A stretch of 64,000 bases of DNA from Symbiodinium microadriaticum (lineage: Eukaryota; Sar; Dinophyceae; Suessiales; Symbiodiniaceae): positions 555,649 through 619,648 of the forward strand of contig LSRX01000338.1 of the NCBI GenBank assembly GCA_001939145.1, in the 5' to 3' direction. A program made the translations under genes and the position numbers. Below are positions 32,331 to 44,283 of this stretch, in pieces. Each line of letters opens with the position of its first letter. Position 1 is the stretch's first letter. The notes under the pieces were generated by a model. The model saw only the letters and a program-made list of their open reading frames with translations, did no database searches and was not told the DNA's origin.

Positions 32331-32530
32331 TCCAGCCTCGGTCGGCTTTGGACTTGAAGCGACTGCAGAAAAAGCAAGCTGGCCTGCAAAACCACCTCGT
32401 CATGGCATGTTCAATCCGTGCTTTGGACAGGAAGCATCCCGATCGAGAACGATGGGTTTTGATCTAGATGAAGATTCCGAACTAGCAAGAAGAAAGATGC
32501 AGGCAATATTCCGTCTGAGAGGATTTGCAG
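32331..32530 (+). CDS. Plus-strand exon of an unidentified protein
   Basis: Reads PASVGFGLEATAEKASWPAK then PPRHGMFNPCFGQEASRSRT and MGFDLDEDSELARRKMQAIF RLRGFA. It ends GCAG|GTCAGT, a good donor; the proposed acceptor is GGTGCAG|T. It is the only well-formed exon on the plus strand. Function unknown. Confidence 0.5.
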
Positions 32531-32599
32531 GTCAGTTTTCAAGCTCAGGACTGACGGTAGGCTTAAGTAAGGTGTTGTAAACGTAATAAGGCTTCAAGG

Positions 32600-34140
32600 G
32601 TTTGGGGTTTTGGGTGTAGAAGCTATGGGTTCGAGTCACAGACCCTGACAGTTCACTGACGTGGGCCTTCCACCGGCCTACCTTTGGGTTTAGGGTTTAG
32701 GGGGGGTCCTTGTGGCCCTAAGCCGTAAACCGACTGTAAAACCCACGCTTTAACCCCTAAGCCCATCAGATCCCCTTGAAGGAGAACCCAGAATAGAAGC
32801 CCTATAGTAACCATTGTAGTAACCGTTCAGTACCCACAAAGCCCAACAAAACTTCGGAGGCGCTTCTACCGGTCTCTCGAGGCCCTGGCAGAGCTGGAAC
32901 TTCCGCTTGCCAGGGATTGCGCAAAGTGTCTCCTGGCATCCGGCATCAGTTCATGTAGCGGCCTTTTAATAATTGTTAAAATAAGGTTTCAGGGTCTATT
33001 ATAGCATGATCACGAAAAAGGGATGTACAGGGACTATGAGGGAACATGACCAGTTTACTGGTTATTCTGTCGCCTGCATCGTCCCGAACGCCCCAGCTAG
33101 CCAGGTAGTTGAGCTTCGGGATTTAGGATGTAGATTTTAGGCTTTCAGAGTTAAGCCCTTAGCTAGTGTAGGGATACGCTACAACTATGACGCTTGACCT
33201 TGCCCTCCTCCGACGATGACGGCGGACGACGAACTACCACGATGAAGCTTGAGAAGACGGACAGAGACCTCTGTAGTTGCATGGACTTAGCCTTTCGCGG
33301 AGCGATCCGCCGTGAAGCGAGCATGCTGTGCTGAAAGAAGTAGGCCACAGCTGGGGCTCCCGGAAGCCTATATATCACTGCGTGAAAATCAGGTTCATAG
33401 CACAAGAGTACGGCCCGGCTTGGCTCAGCTCATCGCCCCCGTTCTGCTGCAACGGACCTTTCTCCTGAAACGACCCACTCATGCCCCCATGTCCTCGGCA
33501 ACCCCAAGCCGCTAAACCCAAGGCCCTGAACCAAACCAAAAGTCGATGCAACTTGCCGAAGCTTGAAAAACCCTATAAGCCCCCAACAAAAGTACGATTT
33601 GACCAAAGCTCTGAAGTTTAGGGTTTAGGGTTTTTAGAGCTTAGAGAACACAAGCCGGGAGCCACTGAGCGCACACTGCGAGGCGCCGCCGGCCTCGGAG
33701 CGAGGCCCAAGCGAGCCGGCGCTTGCGAAAGTGCTCTCTCAGGCTTGAGGGCTTAGGGTTTAGTCAGGCTTCTAAAGCGCCCTATAAGGAACCCTAAACC
33801 CTAAACTCAACCCGAAACCCCTAAACCCTAAACCCCTCAACCCGAAACCCCTAAACCCTAAACCCTAACAAACCAAAGCCCTAAAAGAGTGCACTCGTGG
33901 GGATTCGGCCTTGCTGACTGGCAGATGAAGGGGTTTCCGGCTGGCTGGAGTTTATCGATGTCCACGGGTGGGTGCAGCATCAGGGGATCAATGCACAGAT
34001 ATCTAAAATATCGACCCATATTACATAGTGCTGAGGATCAAGCTGAGGTGAAAGGGGAAGGGGGGTTCTCAAGGATGCGTAGGCGTAGAGCTGTTGCTTG
34101 CAAGCGGTTTAGCGGGCTAGGGATTTGAAGTTTTTCTGTG
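32600..34140. other. No confident gene
   Basis: Short telomere-like tracts (32690, 33617, 33790-33880). A plus frame MKLEKTDRDLCSCMDLAFRG ending at a stop near 33344 is protein-like but has no neighbour. Confidence 0.35.
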
Positions 34141-34153
34141 TGAGAAAAGATGC

Positions 34154-34510
34154 GTGTTCACTGATTATTGCATGTCTTCGCGATGCTTGAATTTGCTAAC
34201 GGGTCGAAAACTGTCCTGCGTTTCTGTGCATTTAGAAGCTGATAGCGACGATGATAATGGTGATAATAACGATGGTGACAGCGATGATGCTAGCAGTGAT
34301 GATAACGATGGCGATAGTGATGATGCTAGCAATGATGATAACGATGGTGATAGCGATGATGCTGGCAATCATTCTAACGATGGTCATAGTGATGATGCTA
34401 GCAATGATGATAACGATGGTGATAGCGATGATGCTAGCAATGATGATGACGACCATGATGACAACGATGACAACAACGATGATTGCTGCCAGTCGCGGCT
34501 TTCAGCATGA
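34154..34510 (+). CDS. Possible acidic repeat protein on a 36-bp minisatellite
   Basis: A 118-codon frame made largely of five 12-residue repeats, DDNDGDSDDASN. The repeat unit is 36 bp (about 34260-34445), a multiple of three, so the frame is kept. DNDGDSDD resembles the Asp-rich calcium-binding loops of thrombospondin type 3 repeats. A minisatellite without coding function would look the same, so this is weak. Confidence 0.3.
   Translation: MFTDYCMSSRCLNLLTGRKLSCVSVHLEADSDDDNGDNNDGDSDDASSDDNDGDSDDASNDDNDGDSDDAGNHSNDGHSDDASNDDNDGDSDDASNDDDDHDDNDDNNDDCCQSRLSA
34243..34480. repeat. 36-bp GATGATAACGATGGTGATAG-type minisatellite
   Basis: About five copies of a 36-bp unit rich in GAT, each containing AACGATGGTGATAG and GATGATGCTAGCAAT with few substitutions. 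Confidence 0.9.
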
Positions 34511-34585
34511 AGTCCCTCGATCACTTCTATGAGGGTCTCCGGTCTATGGGGCCTGTAGGCCTCTGGTTGCCATGGAGCGAGGTCG

Positions 34586-35056
34586 TTGAGCTGCGGCTGG
34601 TCGGGTCAAGACTGCGGTGTTGCAGCTAACATCTGTTGCGGATTGCAGGCGGTGGAGCTAGACCCGCGCGATGGGGACGAACGTCCGGCTGGACCTTCGC
34701 AGTATCGACGAGTCCGCGTGCTTCCCACGCATGCCGCCGATGGGGTGCTGGAGGTGTTCGATTCCTCTGATTGTGAGGCCACGAATCCCGACGACGGCCT
34801 CGCACAGGTGGACATCTTTGGCGATGACCTGGAATCCAAGCACCTTGCGCAGTCACTCCAAAGGAGTGCCGAACCCCCTTCTCTGGAAGTACGCGCGCAG
34901 TGTACAGTGGCGGTGGGAATGCTCCGACGACTTGTTTTCCACCACAGGCCACTACTTGGCCAGCCTGTGAGAAGAGCCGTGCACTCTGCAGGGGAGTCCA
35001 AAACTGCAGCTTCTCTTGTCGTGCTACGGCTGCTCCCAACCCTGAGCCCTACGTAA
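34586..35056 (+). CDS. Unassigned open region, strand uncertain
   Basis: A 156-codon plus frame (ELDPRDGDERPAGPSQYRRV ... DSSDCEATNPDDGLAQVDIF) overlaps equally open minus frames (MLGFQVIAKDVHLCEAVVGI ...). GC content and lack of stops suggest coding, but I cannot decide the strand or name a family. Confidence 0.3.
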   Translation: MSCGWSGQDCGVAANICCGLQAVELDPRDGDERPAGPSQYRRVRVLPTHAADGVLEVFDSSDCEATNPDDGLAQVDIFGDDLESKHLAQSLQRSAEPPSLEVRAQCTVAVGMLRRLVFHHRPLLGQPVRRAVHSAGESKTAASLVVLRLLPTLSPT

Positions 35057-35090
35057 CGTGAGTGTGACCGTACATATGATAAGAACATCT

Positions 35091-35325
35091 TTTTGATCAA
35101 CTCTCTTTGCTTCCACGTCCTCCGTTGAAAAAAATATTGCATATGCATCTTCGAAACCACGTAAACACAAACTTCAGGGTCAACGCAAAATCACACTTTT
35201 CANTTTTGATCAACTCTCTTTGCTTCCACGTCCTCAGTTGAAAAATTCATTGCATATGCATCTTCGAAACCACGTACAAGAAAAAAACACAAACTTCAGG
35301 GTTAACGCAAAGTCACACTTTTGAG
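35091..35325. other. 112-bp duplication joined by a single N
   Basis: 35091-35202 and 35204-35325 are near-identical and separated by one N (35203). As at 10357, this is probably an unmerged contig overlap, though the two copies differ at several sites and could be a real repeat. Confidence 0.75.
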
Positions 35326-35350
35326 TGTGTGACATCACGAAAACCTCGCT

Positions 35351-35572
35351 GTGCGCGGTGTTTTTGGCCTTTCAACCACCCAAGAAAGAAGACCCAAAAT
35401 AGTGGTACGCCGAATCTCGCAAAGTGCCACGCCTGCCATGGTTTTCACAAAACTAGCTCGGAAAATAGCATTTTTTCCAGGCCTCATTTTAAGTCTTAAA
35501 AATGCGCTCCCGCTGTGGCGAAACGCGTATTTTCACAAAAAACACGGGACAGAAAACGACACGTGCGGTTGA
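35351..35572 (+). CDS. Hypothetical open frame
   Basis: 73 codons: RRPKIVVRRISQSATPAMVF then TKLARKIAFFPGLILSLKNA. No recognised domain. It follows the duplicated segment and may be part of a dispersed repeat. Confidence 0.22.
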   Translation: MRGVFGLSTTQERRPKIVVRRISQSATPAMVFTKLARKIAFFPGLILSLKNALPLWRNAYFHKKHGTENDTCG

Positions 35573-36339
35573 ATTTGTAGCTGATGCCCTAAACCGTACC
35601 TAAACCATCTATGCTCATGAACAGGTGTGTTAGAGGCCCGTAATCACAGATACAAAAGATCTCTAACGTCCCAGGCCGTCTGCTCAAGTCATCTCTAAAC
35701 CCCGAAGCAAGCCATACGAGCCCTTATACCCCCAAACTGCCACCGCCCGAAAATTCAGGAAACCATGCTTCAGCAGTTTCCGACACTTCTCAAAGGCCTT
35801 GTCAAATCTCGCCAAGGAGTGCCGGAAAAAGGGGAAGCACGGTGCAACTTCGCAAGCGATTTTCCGACTCTTGGACTTCACGGAGTCGAACTTTGAGTGA
35901 CTAAAAAACTATAAAACTTGGGCCTGGGAGGGTGCAGCTGGGCTCTCCTCATGCAACCCATGTGCGTACTCCAGCTTCGCATCGAACACTCCTGCTGCTG
36001 TGGGGTTCCCAGTGGTGGTGCAACCCTAAAAATCTGAAACAAAGCCCCTCGAAGCCTGAAGGACGAAATCGGCCTAAAGCCTTTGCCCTGAAGCCCTAAA
36101 CCCAAAGCGCGCTAAACCCTCAACCCAGAAACCCTGATTACATCCCCTTCGAACTCCCTCTCAATATCCTTAACAGGGGCCTCACATTCAACGAGAGCTC
36201 CGCCGGGGACCGGACGGCTCTTGGCGTGAGAGGCCTCGCTCACAAGTTTCCTTTGCCTGCCGAAGGCTCTGGAGGCTTTGGTCAGGGTCGAAAGCTCAGG
36301 GTTTATAGGGTTTAGGGTTTGGGGTTTTAGGTTTTTTTT

Positions 36340-36400
36340 TGAACTCCTTTTTGGCCTCGCCCACTCGTCTCAAGCAAAACCAAGACGCATATGCATCAGG
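36340..36400. repeat. Dispersed repeat shared with 39108-39166
   Basis: Both places read TTTTTTGAACTCCTTT, then a similar GCCCAC...CAAG/AACCAAG stretch ending in CATATGC. About 60 bp, clearly related. Confidence 0.7.
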
Positions 36401-37661
36401 AGAACCGCCAGACATTTAGGGTTTAGGGTTAGGGTTTAGAGGGTTTGGGAGTCGGTCTTCACTTAAGGAGTGTCGAAGTTCTGGTTACTGATTTAAGGTA
36501 CTTCCGCTCCGGGGTCTTGAGTGCTCAGGCCTAGGGATTCTGGACGCCTGCGCTTAGGCTTTGGGGCTTCGAAGTGAATGCTTGAGGGTCTGTTGGGGAT
36601 CTGACCCTGCTGATCTTGCGTTTCGGGTGCGACACGTTTTGCTCTGTTGGGGGGGGGGGGCATCTCTCACCCGCTTTCGGATGTACAGACGCAACCAGGG
36701 AGAGGAGGGATGTGAGCATGTATTTGTACACATACCTACACACCGATTGGGCCACTCTACATGTATGTACATGAAAGGGCGTGTATGTATGTGTATAGTG
36801 TATACGTATATATGTAGGATATAGAATCGTCATGGACGCGGAGCGAGAGCAAGCACGGACCGGATCAAGTTCCAGCAGAAACAGTGGCCATTAAAACTGT
36901 GCCACAGAAGGAAGTGGGGGGCTCGGAGCCTCAACAACAAAAACATGAGAGCGCTGACACCCGACGCCACAACTCCCGGAGACCCCAAGAGGGTATGCTC
37001 CAAAGACACAGATTCCGCAACCCTCAGCCATAAAATCCGAAAATTTTTGCACCACAAGCCACAAAAAAACCTAAACCCTAAACCCAAATCGCCAACAAAA
37101 CCTCAACCTTCCTCTCTGAATGCTCCTTGGCTTCTGATTCCCAACCTCTCTGAAGCTCTCTTCCTAAACCCCAAACCCCTAAACCCCTAAACCCCTAAAC
37201 CCCAAACCCTAAACCCCTAAACCCCTAAACCCCTAAACCCCAAACCCTAAACCCCTAAACCCCTAAACCCTAAACCCCCATAGGACCCCTATAAGGGTTC
37301 CCTAAGGCCCTACTCCCCTCGAAACCCTCACCCCAAACTCCCCTAAACTTTCAGCCCTTGGGTTCCTCAAAGCCCCTCCTGACTCAACCTGCTGACGAGC
37401 CTCTAGTCTAACATAGCTTAGGTGTTTCAGGGGGTTCGGGTTTTTTGGGGTTTAGGGTTTAGGGTTCTTTAAGTTTAGGGTTTAGGGCTTTTTGGTTTTA
37501 GGGTTTAGGGTTTTTTTGTCACAGTTAGGAAAAAATATTGTGGGGCACATATCCTAGTACGGCTAAGATCAGGAGCTCCGGGGAGAAGTGTTTCTGATGA
37601 TACCGGTTTCTGTGTTCATGAGGCTGCGGAGCCATTGGAATGTAGGGTGGTGGGGAGCTCG

Positions 37662-37662
<1 letters not shown>

Positions 37663-37702
<40 letters not shown>
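37663..37702. repeat. (CT)n microsatellite
   Basis: Pure CT tract. Others are at about 40210-40235. Confidence 0.9.
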
Positions 37703-37708
<6 letters not shown>

Positions 37709-38114
37709 TCACTCACCAAAACCCAACTAAATAAATCCTTCTGCCCTCAAGCCAGTAACCCAAAGCCATAAACCCCCCCAAACCCCCCTTAAACCCAAAA
37801 AAAGCCGTAGAAACCTTCTACCTCTCTAATCATGGACCCACAGTTACTGGTACTATTAGTACTATTGCTGTATTGCTACGATTCCTACTATTCTTCACTT
37901 TACTACTATTCCCTTAGAGAATCACTAAACCCTAAAACCTAAACCCCTAAACCCTAAACCCCTAATCCCTAAACCCCTAAACCCTAAACCCTAAACCCAA
38001 AACCCCTAAACCCAAAACCCCTAAACCCTATAAACCCTAAACCCTAACCCCTGAACCCTAAACCCCTAAACCTTAAACCCCTAAACCCTCACTGTCCCAA
38101 CCATGGAAACCTCA

Positions 38115-38197
38115 ACGGAACACCGGCCTCCCTGACTTTCCCCACGGCATTGCAAAGGTCTTCTGACTGGCCGATCCGGTCCGGATGAAGCTTCCTG
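38115..38197 (-). CDS. Isolated exon, unknown protein
   Basis: Reads GSFIRTGSASQKTFAMPWGK then SGRP, possible donor GGCCG|GTGTTC. CCCTAAA on the left (37925-38090) and TTTAGGG on the right (38200-38275). Confidence 0.45.
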
Positions 38198-38460
38198 TTT
38201 AGGGCTTAGGGCTTTGGGTTTAGGGTTCAGGGTTTAGGGGTTAGGGTTTAGGGGTTTAGGGGTTTAGGGTTTAGGGAGTTTGAGGCTTTGCGCTGGGGTT
38301 TAGGATGGGGCTTCCCGTGGCCGCGGCTGTAAGGACGCCCCAGGGTGTGTGGAAAGGGCTCTCTCAGGGCTCTCTAGGAGCATCTTAAGGTTTCAGGGTC
38401 CAGGGTTTCGCGCTACGGGTCTGGGGGGGATGTCACAGGATGCTCTCGGGCTTCTACTTC

Positions 38461-38664
38461 TCAGCTTACATAGACAATGCTACAAAAAACACGGAACCCT
38501 CGAGCTTTTTCTAGGAGTCGTAGGTTCAGGACGACCACGACGACGATGCTCTCCAAAGAGCAGAGGAAGCCCTGAAGACGGGGAGGCCTCATCAGCGTCC
38601 GGTAGGCGCGCTGCACCGTCGCCACCTCTCGCGTGGCGGTGGGCACCTCGGATGCTTTGCCCAA
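38461..38664 (-). CDS. Possible exon, unknown protein
   Basis: Reads MGKASEVPTATREVATVQRA then YRTLMRPPRLQGF. The part up to PPR is protein-like; the remainder (VVVVVLNLRLL) comes from CGA-type triplets and may be intron. Confidence 0.35.
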   Translation of the reverse strand: MGKASEVPTATREVATVQRAYRTLMRPPRLQGFLCSLESIVVVVVLNLRLLEKARGFRVFCSIVYVS

Positions 38665-40121
38665 TATCCCATCAACAATGAGTTACCCTGTTCCCAATAT
38701 TCAGTGCTAACAAGGAGACCGCAGAAAAAAAAGGGTATGAGAGTACACCGGGGGGACCGGCGCAGCCATCAGGTTTGAAGGCTCGGATAGGTTATGGCTT
38801 AGGTGGCGCTAAAGACTAAGCCCGCTCTCTCTTCAGTACACCGACTCTTCGGGCATACCGTCCCCTAACCTAGGGCATCAGTAGCCACCTTGGATCCGAA
38901 AGCGACGAAAAAGTACCCAAGAGCACCTTTGGCAATCAGGGGAACCAGAGACAACTGCAAAGGTGGAGGAAGCCCTAAACCCTAAACCCTGAACCCCCTG
39001 AACCCCGCAACAAAAAGCCCGCCTTTACATTGACAACAAGAGAAATCCCCCACCCCAAACTCCTAACCCGCGGGCCGCACATCCTACAACCCTGCGCTTG
39101 AATGTTTGTTTTTTGAACTCCTTTGTGGGTCTGCCCACAAGTCAGCATAACCAAGGCACATATGCTTAGGGTTTTGGGTGTAGGGTGGATAGTTGTATAT
39201 GAGCTGTTGCTCGACTTCTCTATAAGGCGTCTGGTGTAGGGCCCTAAATATCAAAGTTTCCACACTGAACCTTAACCCCCAATTCCTCCAGTTGTAAAGC
39301 TCCCATCTCAAAAACCCTGAAACTCTAAGCCCTAAGCCCTAAACCTTATAACCCCTAATACTCCAAACCCCCCAAACCCTAACCCCTAAATCCTATAGAC
39401 CCTAATCCCTAAACCCTAAACCCTAGACCCTAAACTCCAAAAAGCCCCCAACCCTAAAAACCTCGCCGCGTCCGGTTCCGAGGTGCTCCAAGGACGGCGA
39501 AGCCCCAGGAAGTGGGATTCGGGAAAGAATCGCGCCGTAGGGGAAGGATGCCTGTCACTTTTGCGGGTTAGGGTTCAGGGTTTAGGGTTTAGGGTTTGGG
39601 GTTTAGGGTTTAGTGTTTAGGGGGTTTCGACGTTAGGGTATCGAGGCTGGTTCAACAGGAGCGTTTACGGGTTTATATAAGGGCTACTTCAAGGGTTGCT
39701 ATACAGGTGTTCTTAGTCTAAACACTACGATTCCGCGAACGGTAGCGCTTTTAATGCGGAAAAGATTCGAAATATGGGGTTGAGAGCGGTGAAGGTTTGG
39801 CTTGAAACAGGGGTTTGCAGTTCTACAGGTATGGACTGTAGGAGTTCAGGACCTGAGCGATGTGGGAGCACGCTCCTCGGCCCCAATCTATGGTCAAGTT
39901 TTCTGGGGCCTGACAACGAGTTAGAGTATTTGGGGGTAATTTGGGTAGACAGTGACTTCTGAAGCTGCTGAGCTTAGAACTGCTTGGTGGTGTCTGGCTT
40001 CCGGGTTCAATGCTGCGAACTGTAGCACTAGGTTTGGGATTCTAGGCGTGGCTGAGGTCGCGAACTTAGCCTCCAGGCACAGTGGCCTCTGAAGGGCTCA
40101 AAGCTCCATCAACCCGGAACC

Positions 40122-40180
40122 CTGAACCGGAATCGCGTCGGCATCACGCAAGATCTCCCGCTGGGCATCCTGGTCAAGAA
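40122..40180 (-). CDS. Isolated exon, unknown protein
   Basis: Acceptor with pyrimidine tract, TCTCTCTCAG|TTC. Reads LDQDAQREILRDADAIPVQ and ends CAG at a possible boundary. Confidence 0.5.
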
Positions 40181-41196
40181 CTGAGAGAGATGGGCGGGTT
40201 GTCGGAGGCCCTCTCTCTCTCTCTCTCTCTCTCTTCGTCACTCTCTGTCTGCCTCCCTGCACATGTATATGTTATCGTACACATGTAAGAAAAGATATAC
40301 CTGCTATGGTACTGTAAGCTCCGAGCTCCAGGTCGTAGTGGTTGTTGGAATGGGGCTTGCTAAGCTGGTGATGTCGATCTTTGGGGTATCTTTGGTGGTG
40401 GGGGGGTTCCTTGCCTTGATGGTTCCAGTAGGGGCACATAAGGCTACGCTTGATTAAGGAACCCCCGCAGGATACGGCAGTGTCGCTCAACCCCAACCCC
40501 CAAATTAAGCAATTTGGTGCAGGGTGTAGGGTCGCATCGTTTGGGGCTACGATTAGAGATTTGAGATTTAAGCCGTGAGGGTGAGAATTGGGTTTTAGAA
40601 TCAAACGTGCATCGTGGAGCATTCCGTGATGGTGTATCTCCTACATGATCGCTGCAATGGAAATTGACTGAGACAATCACGTCTTGGGGGGTGCAGGTTT
40701 AAACACAGAGCTTCTTAGTTGAGTGACCAAGAGTAGCCTAACAAAAAGCATAAGTACCGCAGTTGTGAGTACAAGCCATGAGAACTACAGCTAGGTACTT
40801 AGCCTTTCGTCCCCTCGTCCTCTAAGTAGGCTCAACTTCTAAACCCACGTCGCAAGTGCGAGTCTGGAAATCATACGGAAGCACCAAGGCCCTCAAGCAA
40901 ACCCCTAAACCCGGAACGGCAAAGCCTAAATCATCTACTACTCTACACAACTAACCTCAAAAATCCCAATCGGTGCGTGGCTTGCGAATGCATCATGGTA
41001 TATCATGCTGTATGCTTATATGTTGCACAATAGGTGGTTGCCAAGTATTGAAGCATCTACAAAACCAGTCAAGCCTCAGAAGCCGCGATGCTATCAGCAC
41101 GAAACCCTAGACCCTGAACTCAAACTCTCAACCCTCACAACCCGCAGACCTCAAACCCCAAAACCATGAGCCCCCAATTAAATTATATACTAAGTT

Positions 41197-41330
41197 CAAT
41201 AATAATGATAGTCATAGTCATAATCATAATAATAATAATCATCATCATCATGATCATAACAATAATCAGAACAATAATAATAATACTAGTAATAATAATA
41301 ATAATCATCATCATCATCATCATAGTAACT
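41197..41330. repeat. AAT/ATC trinucleotide tract
   Basis: Imperfect ATA, AAT and ATC triplets. The open frame of poly-Ile across it is not a gene. Confidence 0.9.
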
Positions 41331-41334
41331 AAGG

Positions 41335-41449
41335 GAGAAGCCACGCCTGTTCCCGGTCTGCAGGCGCCACTGCCGGCTCGGCGGCTTTAGCTGGCGCCGG
41401 CGCTGCGGGTGCTGGAGCTGCGGCAGAAGGCGGCGCCTTAGATGTCATG
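41335..41449 (-). CDS. Ala/Pro-rich exon, unknown protein
   Basis: Reads MTSKAPPSAAAPAPAAPAPA then KAAEPAVAPADREQ, where CAG|GCGTGG could be a GC donor. The low-complexity linker type is common in dinoflagellate proteins. TTTAGGG lies to the right. Confidence 0.4.
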
Positions 41450-42538
41450 GGCTTAGGGCTTTTAGGGTTTAGGGGTCTTAGGGGTCTTAGGGTTTAGGGT
41501 CTTAGGGCTTTCGGGCTTAGTGTTTAGGGTTGAGGTTGTAGGATTTAGGGCATAGGGTTTAGGGGGCATATCCCCAGACGCTCCAGAATCCTTTCAGGGG
41601 TCCGACGGGCACGGTCTGGAAGCTGCTACTGTCCAGCAGTTCAGGGTTTAGGCCGCCGCGACGAGCTCGATGGCCACTCTCACGCCCACTTCTTCTTGTA
41701 GTAGGGAACCCTATTACAACTAAACGACTGTTCATACATTGAAGAAGGCATCTTGACATGAGGGCTGTAACCGAGGGGGTGGGAGACCAGGGAAGGAGGG
41801 ATTCACTGATAGACTGATACAAGGTTTGGGCTTGAAGCATCCGGCAGCAGAGATCGGTTCACCACAAACCCTAACTCCCTTGCTTCGGACTTCTCTTCAA
41901 CGGCACAGTTAGCAGTTCTAGTGTTCCGGCTTAAAAAATGGAGCTTCAAGGTCTCTGAGTTTAAGGGCTTCGGGGCTTTTGAGGCCTGTCACCTGGACTT
42001 GGACTCCTGAAAAGCCGTGCAGTTTTCGTAGGCGCGGAAAGAAGCCTCTACCAACGACATATGGGTAGTTCTCTAGGGTTCAGCGTGTCAAGTGCAAGCT
42101 CGTTCATACTACTGGTGACTACTGGTGCCAGACAAGCACCCCCCATGACTCCAGCCCCAAACTCAACAGCACAAACGTCGCAGTCACTTCGAAGTAACAA
42201 CCTAATCATTCCGACACCTATATCTACCAGGACACTGCCTGCGCAGGCGACGAAGCTTTCGGTTGCTGCTGCTTGGACTTGAACCTGGCGCATGAGGGTT
42301 CTGTTAGATGTTTAGGGCTTAGGGCTCCATAAGGCTTTCAGAGGGGTTCAAGAGGCTCCTACCACGGTTGCAATGAGTGGTGTAAGGGTTCCGCAGTGGC
42401 TCCACGGCTTTAGCTGCACCCTCCTTGTTTGCAGGGTTGCAATGTAGAACCCCCATCCCCCAACCCTGAACCCTAAACCCTAAACCCAAACCCCAAACCC
42501 AAACCCCAAACCCCATCCCAAACCCTGAAAGCATTAAC

Positions 42539-42608
42539 CTCTGCCCAGCGCACTCGGCCAGGTACTTGGCGCACTCGTCGACGGAATCGAACCGCATCCC
42601 GCCACTGG
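42539..42608 (-). CDS. Isolated exon, unknown protein
   Basis: Reads SGGMRFDSVDECAKYLAECA then GQ. Donor CAGAG|GTTAAT, acceptor GCCAAG|CC. Good codon pattern; CCCTAAA immediately left. Confidence 0.5.
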
Positions 42609-42889
42609 CTTGGCCTTACAGGTTTTGAGTCTTTTGGTTTTGGGTATGTGGTCTTGCTTTGGGGCATGCGGTTTCGACAAGGTTTATGCGGCCTGGGGTT
42701 CTTAGTCTTGGGGGCTTTGCAAGCATCTTGGGGTGTTTCGGCGGTCTAAACCAAGATAAGGGCAGCCGCAACGTAGCCCTGAATAGCGAGATCCTTGAAG
42801 TTGCAATGGGGAACTTAATACATGGTGCCCTTCCGAGCCTTCCGAGACCGCTATCAGGAGAGGGATTACAACTTGACTTGGTGGCCGGG

Positions 42890-43115
42890 GGTAATCCGGG
42901 TTGTGGGAGGGAAAAATCCCTTGACATCATGAGAGCCACATTTTCCAACACGAACCCGTCCAATTCAGCATTTTGGCAAAGGGCCTGTCGCAAACACCCT
43001 GGCTCGCCTCACGAGAGATTGTAAAACCAAGCTCCAAGCATGCGCATTGGGACAAAAATAAAGCGTCTTCAAACATGGGGCCGCTTGGGCGCGTTTCGGT
43101 CCGAAACGGTCCCAA
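42890..43115 (-). CDS. Protein-like region, frame uncertain
   Basis: One minus frame reads GPMFEDALFLSQCACLELGF then TISREASQGVCDRPFAKMLN. In another frame the last part reads RQALCQNAELDGFVLENVAL. A frameshift or intron would be needed to join them. The FVLENV stretch recalls motif IV of cytosine-5 DNA methyltransferases, but no other motif is seen and I do not call it one. Confidence 0.28.
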
Positions 43116-43464
43116 ATGCTTGCGCCCGCCTTTCTTGCACTCCCAGCACCTCAGCCCCCTCTGCGGGGCTGAGTGCTTGACGTGGAGCTCAGGAGGCGAT
43201 AAAGGCTCTGCTGCGGAATCTTGCGGGGTTCTTTAAGTGACTTCCATAAGGATTCGATGATGGCTCGCAGCTTTTAGGCTTTTCTTGCTTTTTCGGATTT
43301 ACTGCGTAGGACTGAAACTTTAGGTCGAGATGTATACAAGAGCCTCAACAGTGTGGGGGAAGCACACATACCATCCTAGCAGTGATGACGCACCTTTAGA
43401 GCTTTAAGGATCAGGCTTTAGGGGCCTGGTTTTGGAACGAAGGATTGCGAACTTCTTAACCCTG

Positions 43465-43580
43465 AAGCTGTCTCCGTCCGAGCGGCAAAGGTCTTGCAAT
43501 TCCGTCAAAGGGCGCTCTCGCCAAGTCTCGAAGCGGTCCCAGAGAGCCTTCAGTCTTACCATCGGGTACGGTTTAGCGGT
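43465..43580 (-). CDS. Probable exon, unknown protein
   Basis: Reads RLKALWDRFETWRERPLTEL then QDLCRSDGD. A second frame (KTEGSLGPLRDLARAPFDGI) is open too. A telomere-like insertion with duplicated flank (43559-43619) sits at its 5' side. Confidence 0.4.
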
Positions 43581-43779
43581 TTGGGGTTTGGGGGTTCCAA
43601 AAGTTTAGCCATCAGGTACCATTCTGGCACGTTCGCAAGGCCGACTTCGTTTTGCTTGTGGCAGAGAGCCCTGAACCCTGAACCCTAAACCCTAAACTTC
43701 CGACCCCAAAAAACCCTGAACCCTAAACCCAAAAATCCCTAAAAACACTTAAAACCTAAACCTCAGACCCTAAAACAAC

Positions 43780-43868
43780 TCCAGGCGGGACCTCGAGATC
43801 CGCTTTCTCCACGCAGCCCGCGCAATTCAGGCCCTGCTCGTGCAGCTTGGCCTTGGTCTTCTTTGGGG
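43780..43868 (-). CDS. Isolated exon with a CxxC pair
   Basis: Reads TKAKLHEQGLNCAGCVEKAD then LEVPPG, possible donor CTGGA|GTTGTT. The Cys-Ala-Gly-Cys pair could bind metal. CCCTAAA left, TTTAGGG right. Confidence 0.48.
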
Positions 43869-44014
43869 CCTTTGGGGGGCTTGGGGTTTAGGGGTGTGTT
43901 AACCCCATTTGTGTAGCTTCAAAGACGACAATCCGACCCACCACTTTGTTACGCAGATGTTTTGTCAGACCTTGACGGGGAATTATTCCAAGACTCAGTC
44001 CTAAACCCCAAAAG

Positions 44015-44282
44015 CCAGCCCAGGCTGAGCCTTGAACCCTGAAGACCAGCCTAGACCATAAGCTCTAAACCCTAAGCCCAGCCCAGAGCCCTGAACCCTG
44101 AACCTTAAAGGCCAGCCAAGAGCCCTCCTAAACCCTGAACCCCACAGGCCAGCCCAGAGCCCTAAACCCTGAACACTAAAGGCCAGCCCGGAGCCCTAAA
44201 CCCTGCCCAAAGCCTTAAGCCCTGAACCCTAAAGGCCAACCCAGCGCTCTAAACCCAGAACCCTGAAGGCCAGCCCAAACCA
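44015..44282. repeat. Higher-order minisatellite containing CCCTAAACCCTGAA
   Basis: About seven units of roughly 35-45 bp, AAAGGCCAGCCCAGAGCCCT followed by telomere-like AAACCCTGAACCCT. The telomere-like repeat has become part of a longer tandem unit. Confidence 0.85.
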
Positions 44283-44283
44283 T

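Noticed and set aside
39460-39560. Further RCC1-like exon (ILPLRRDSFPNPTSWG)
   Set aside because: The likeness to ALRRDGSVVTWG needs gaps, and neither neighbour joins in phase.
42890-42990. Cytosine-5 DNA methyltransferase
   Set aside because: Only a short FVLENV resemblance in one frame; the PC and ENV motifs with proper spacing are not found.
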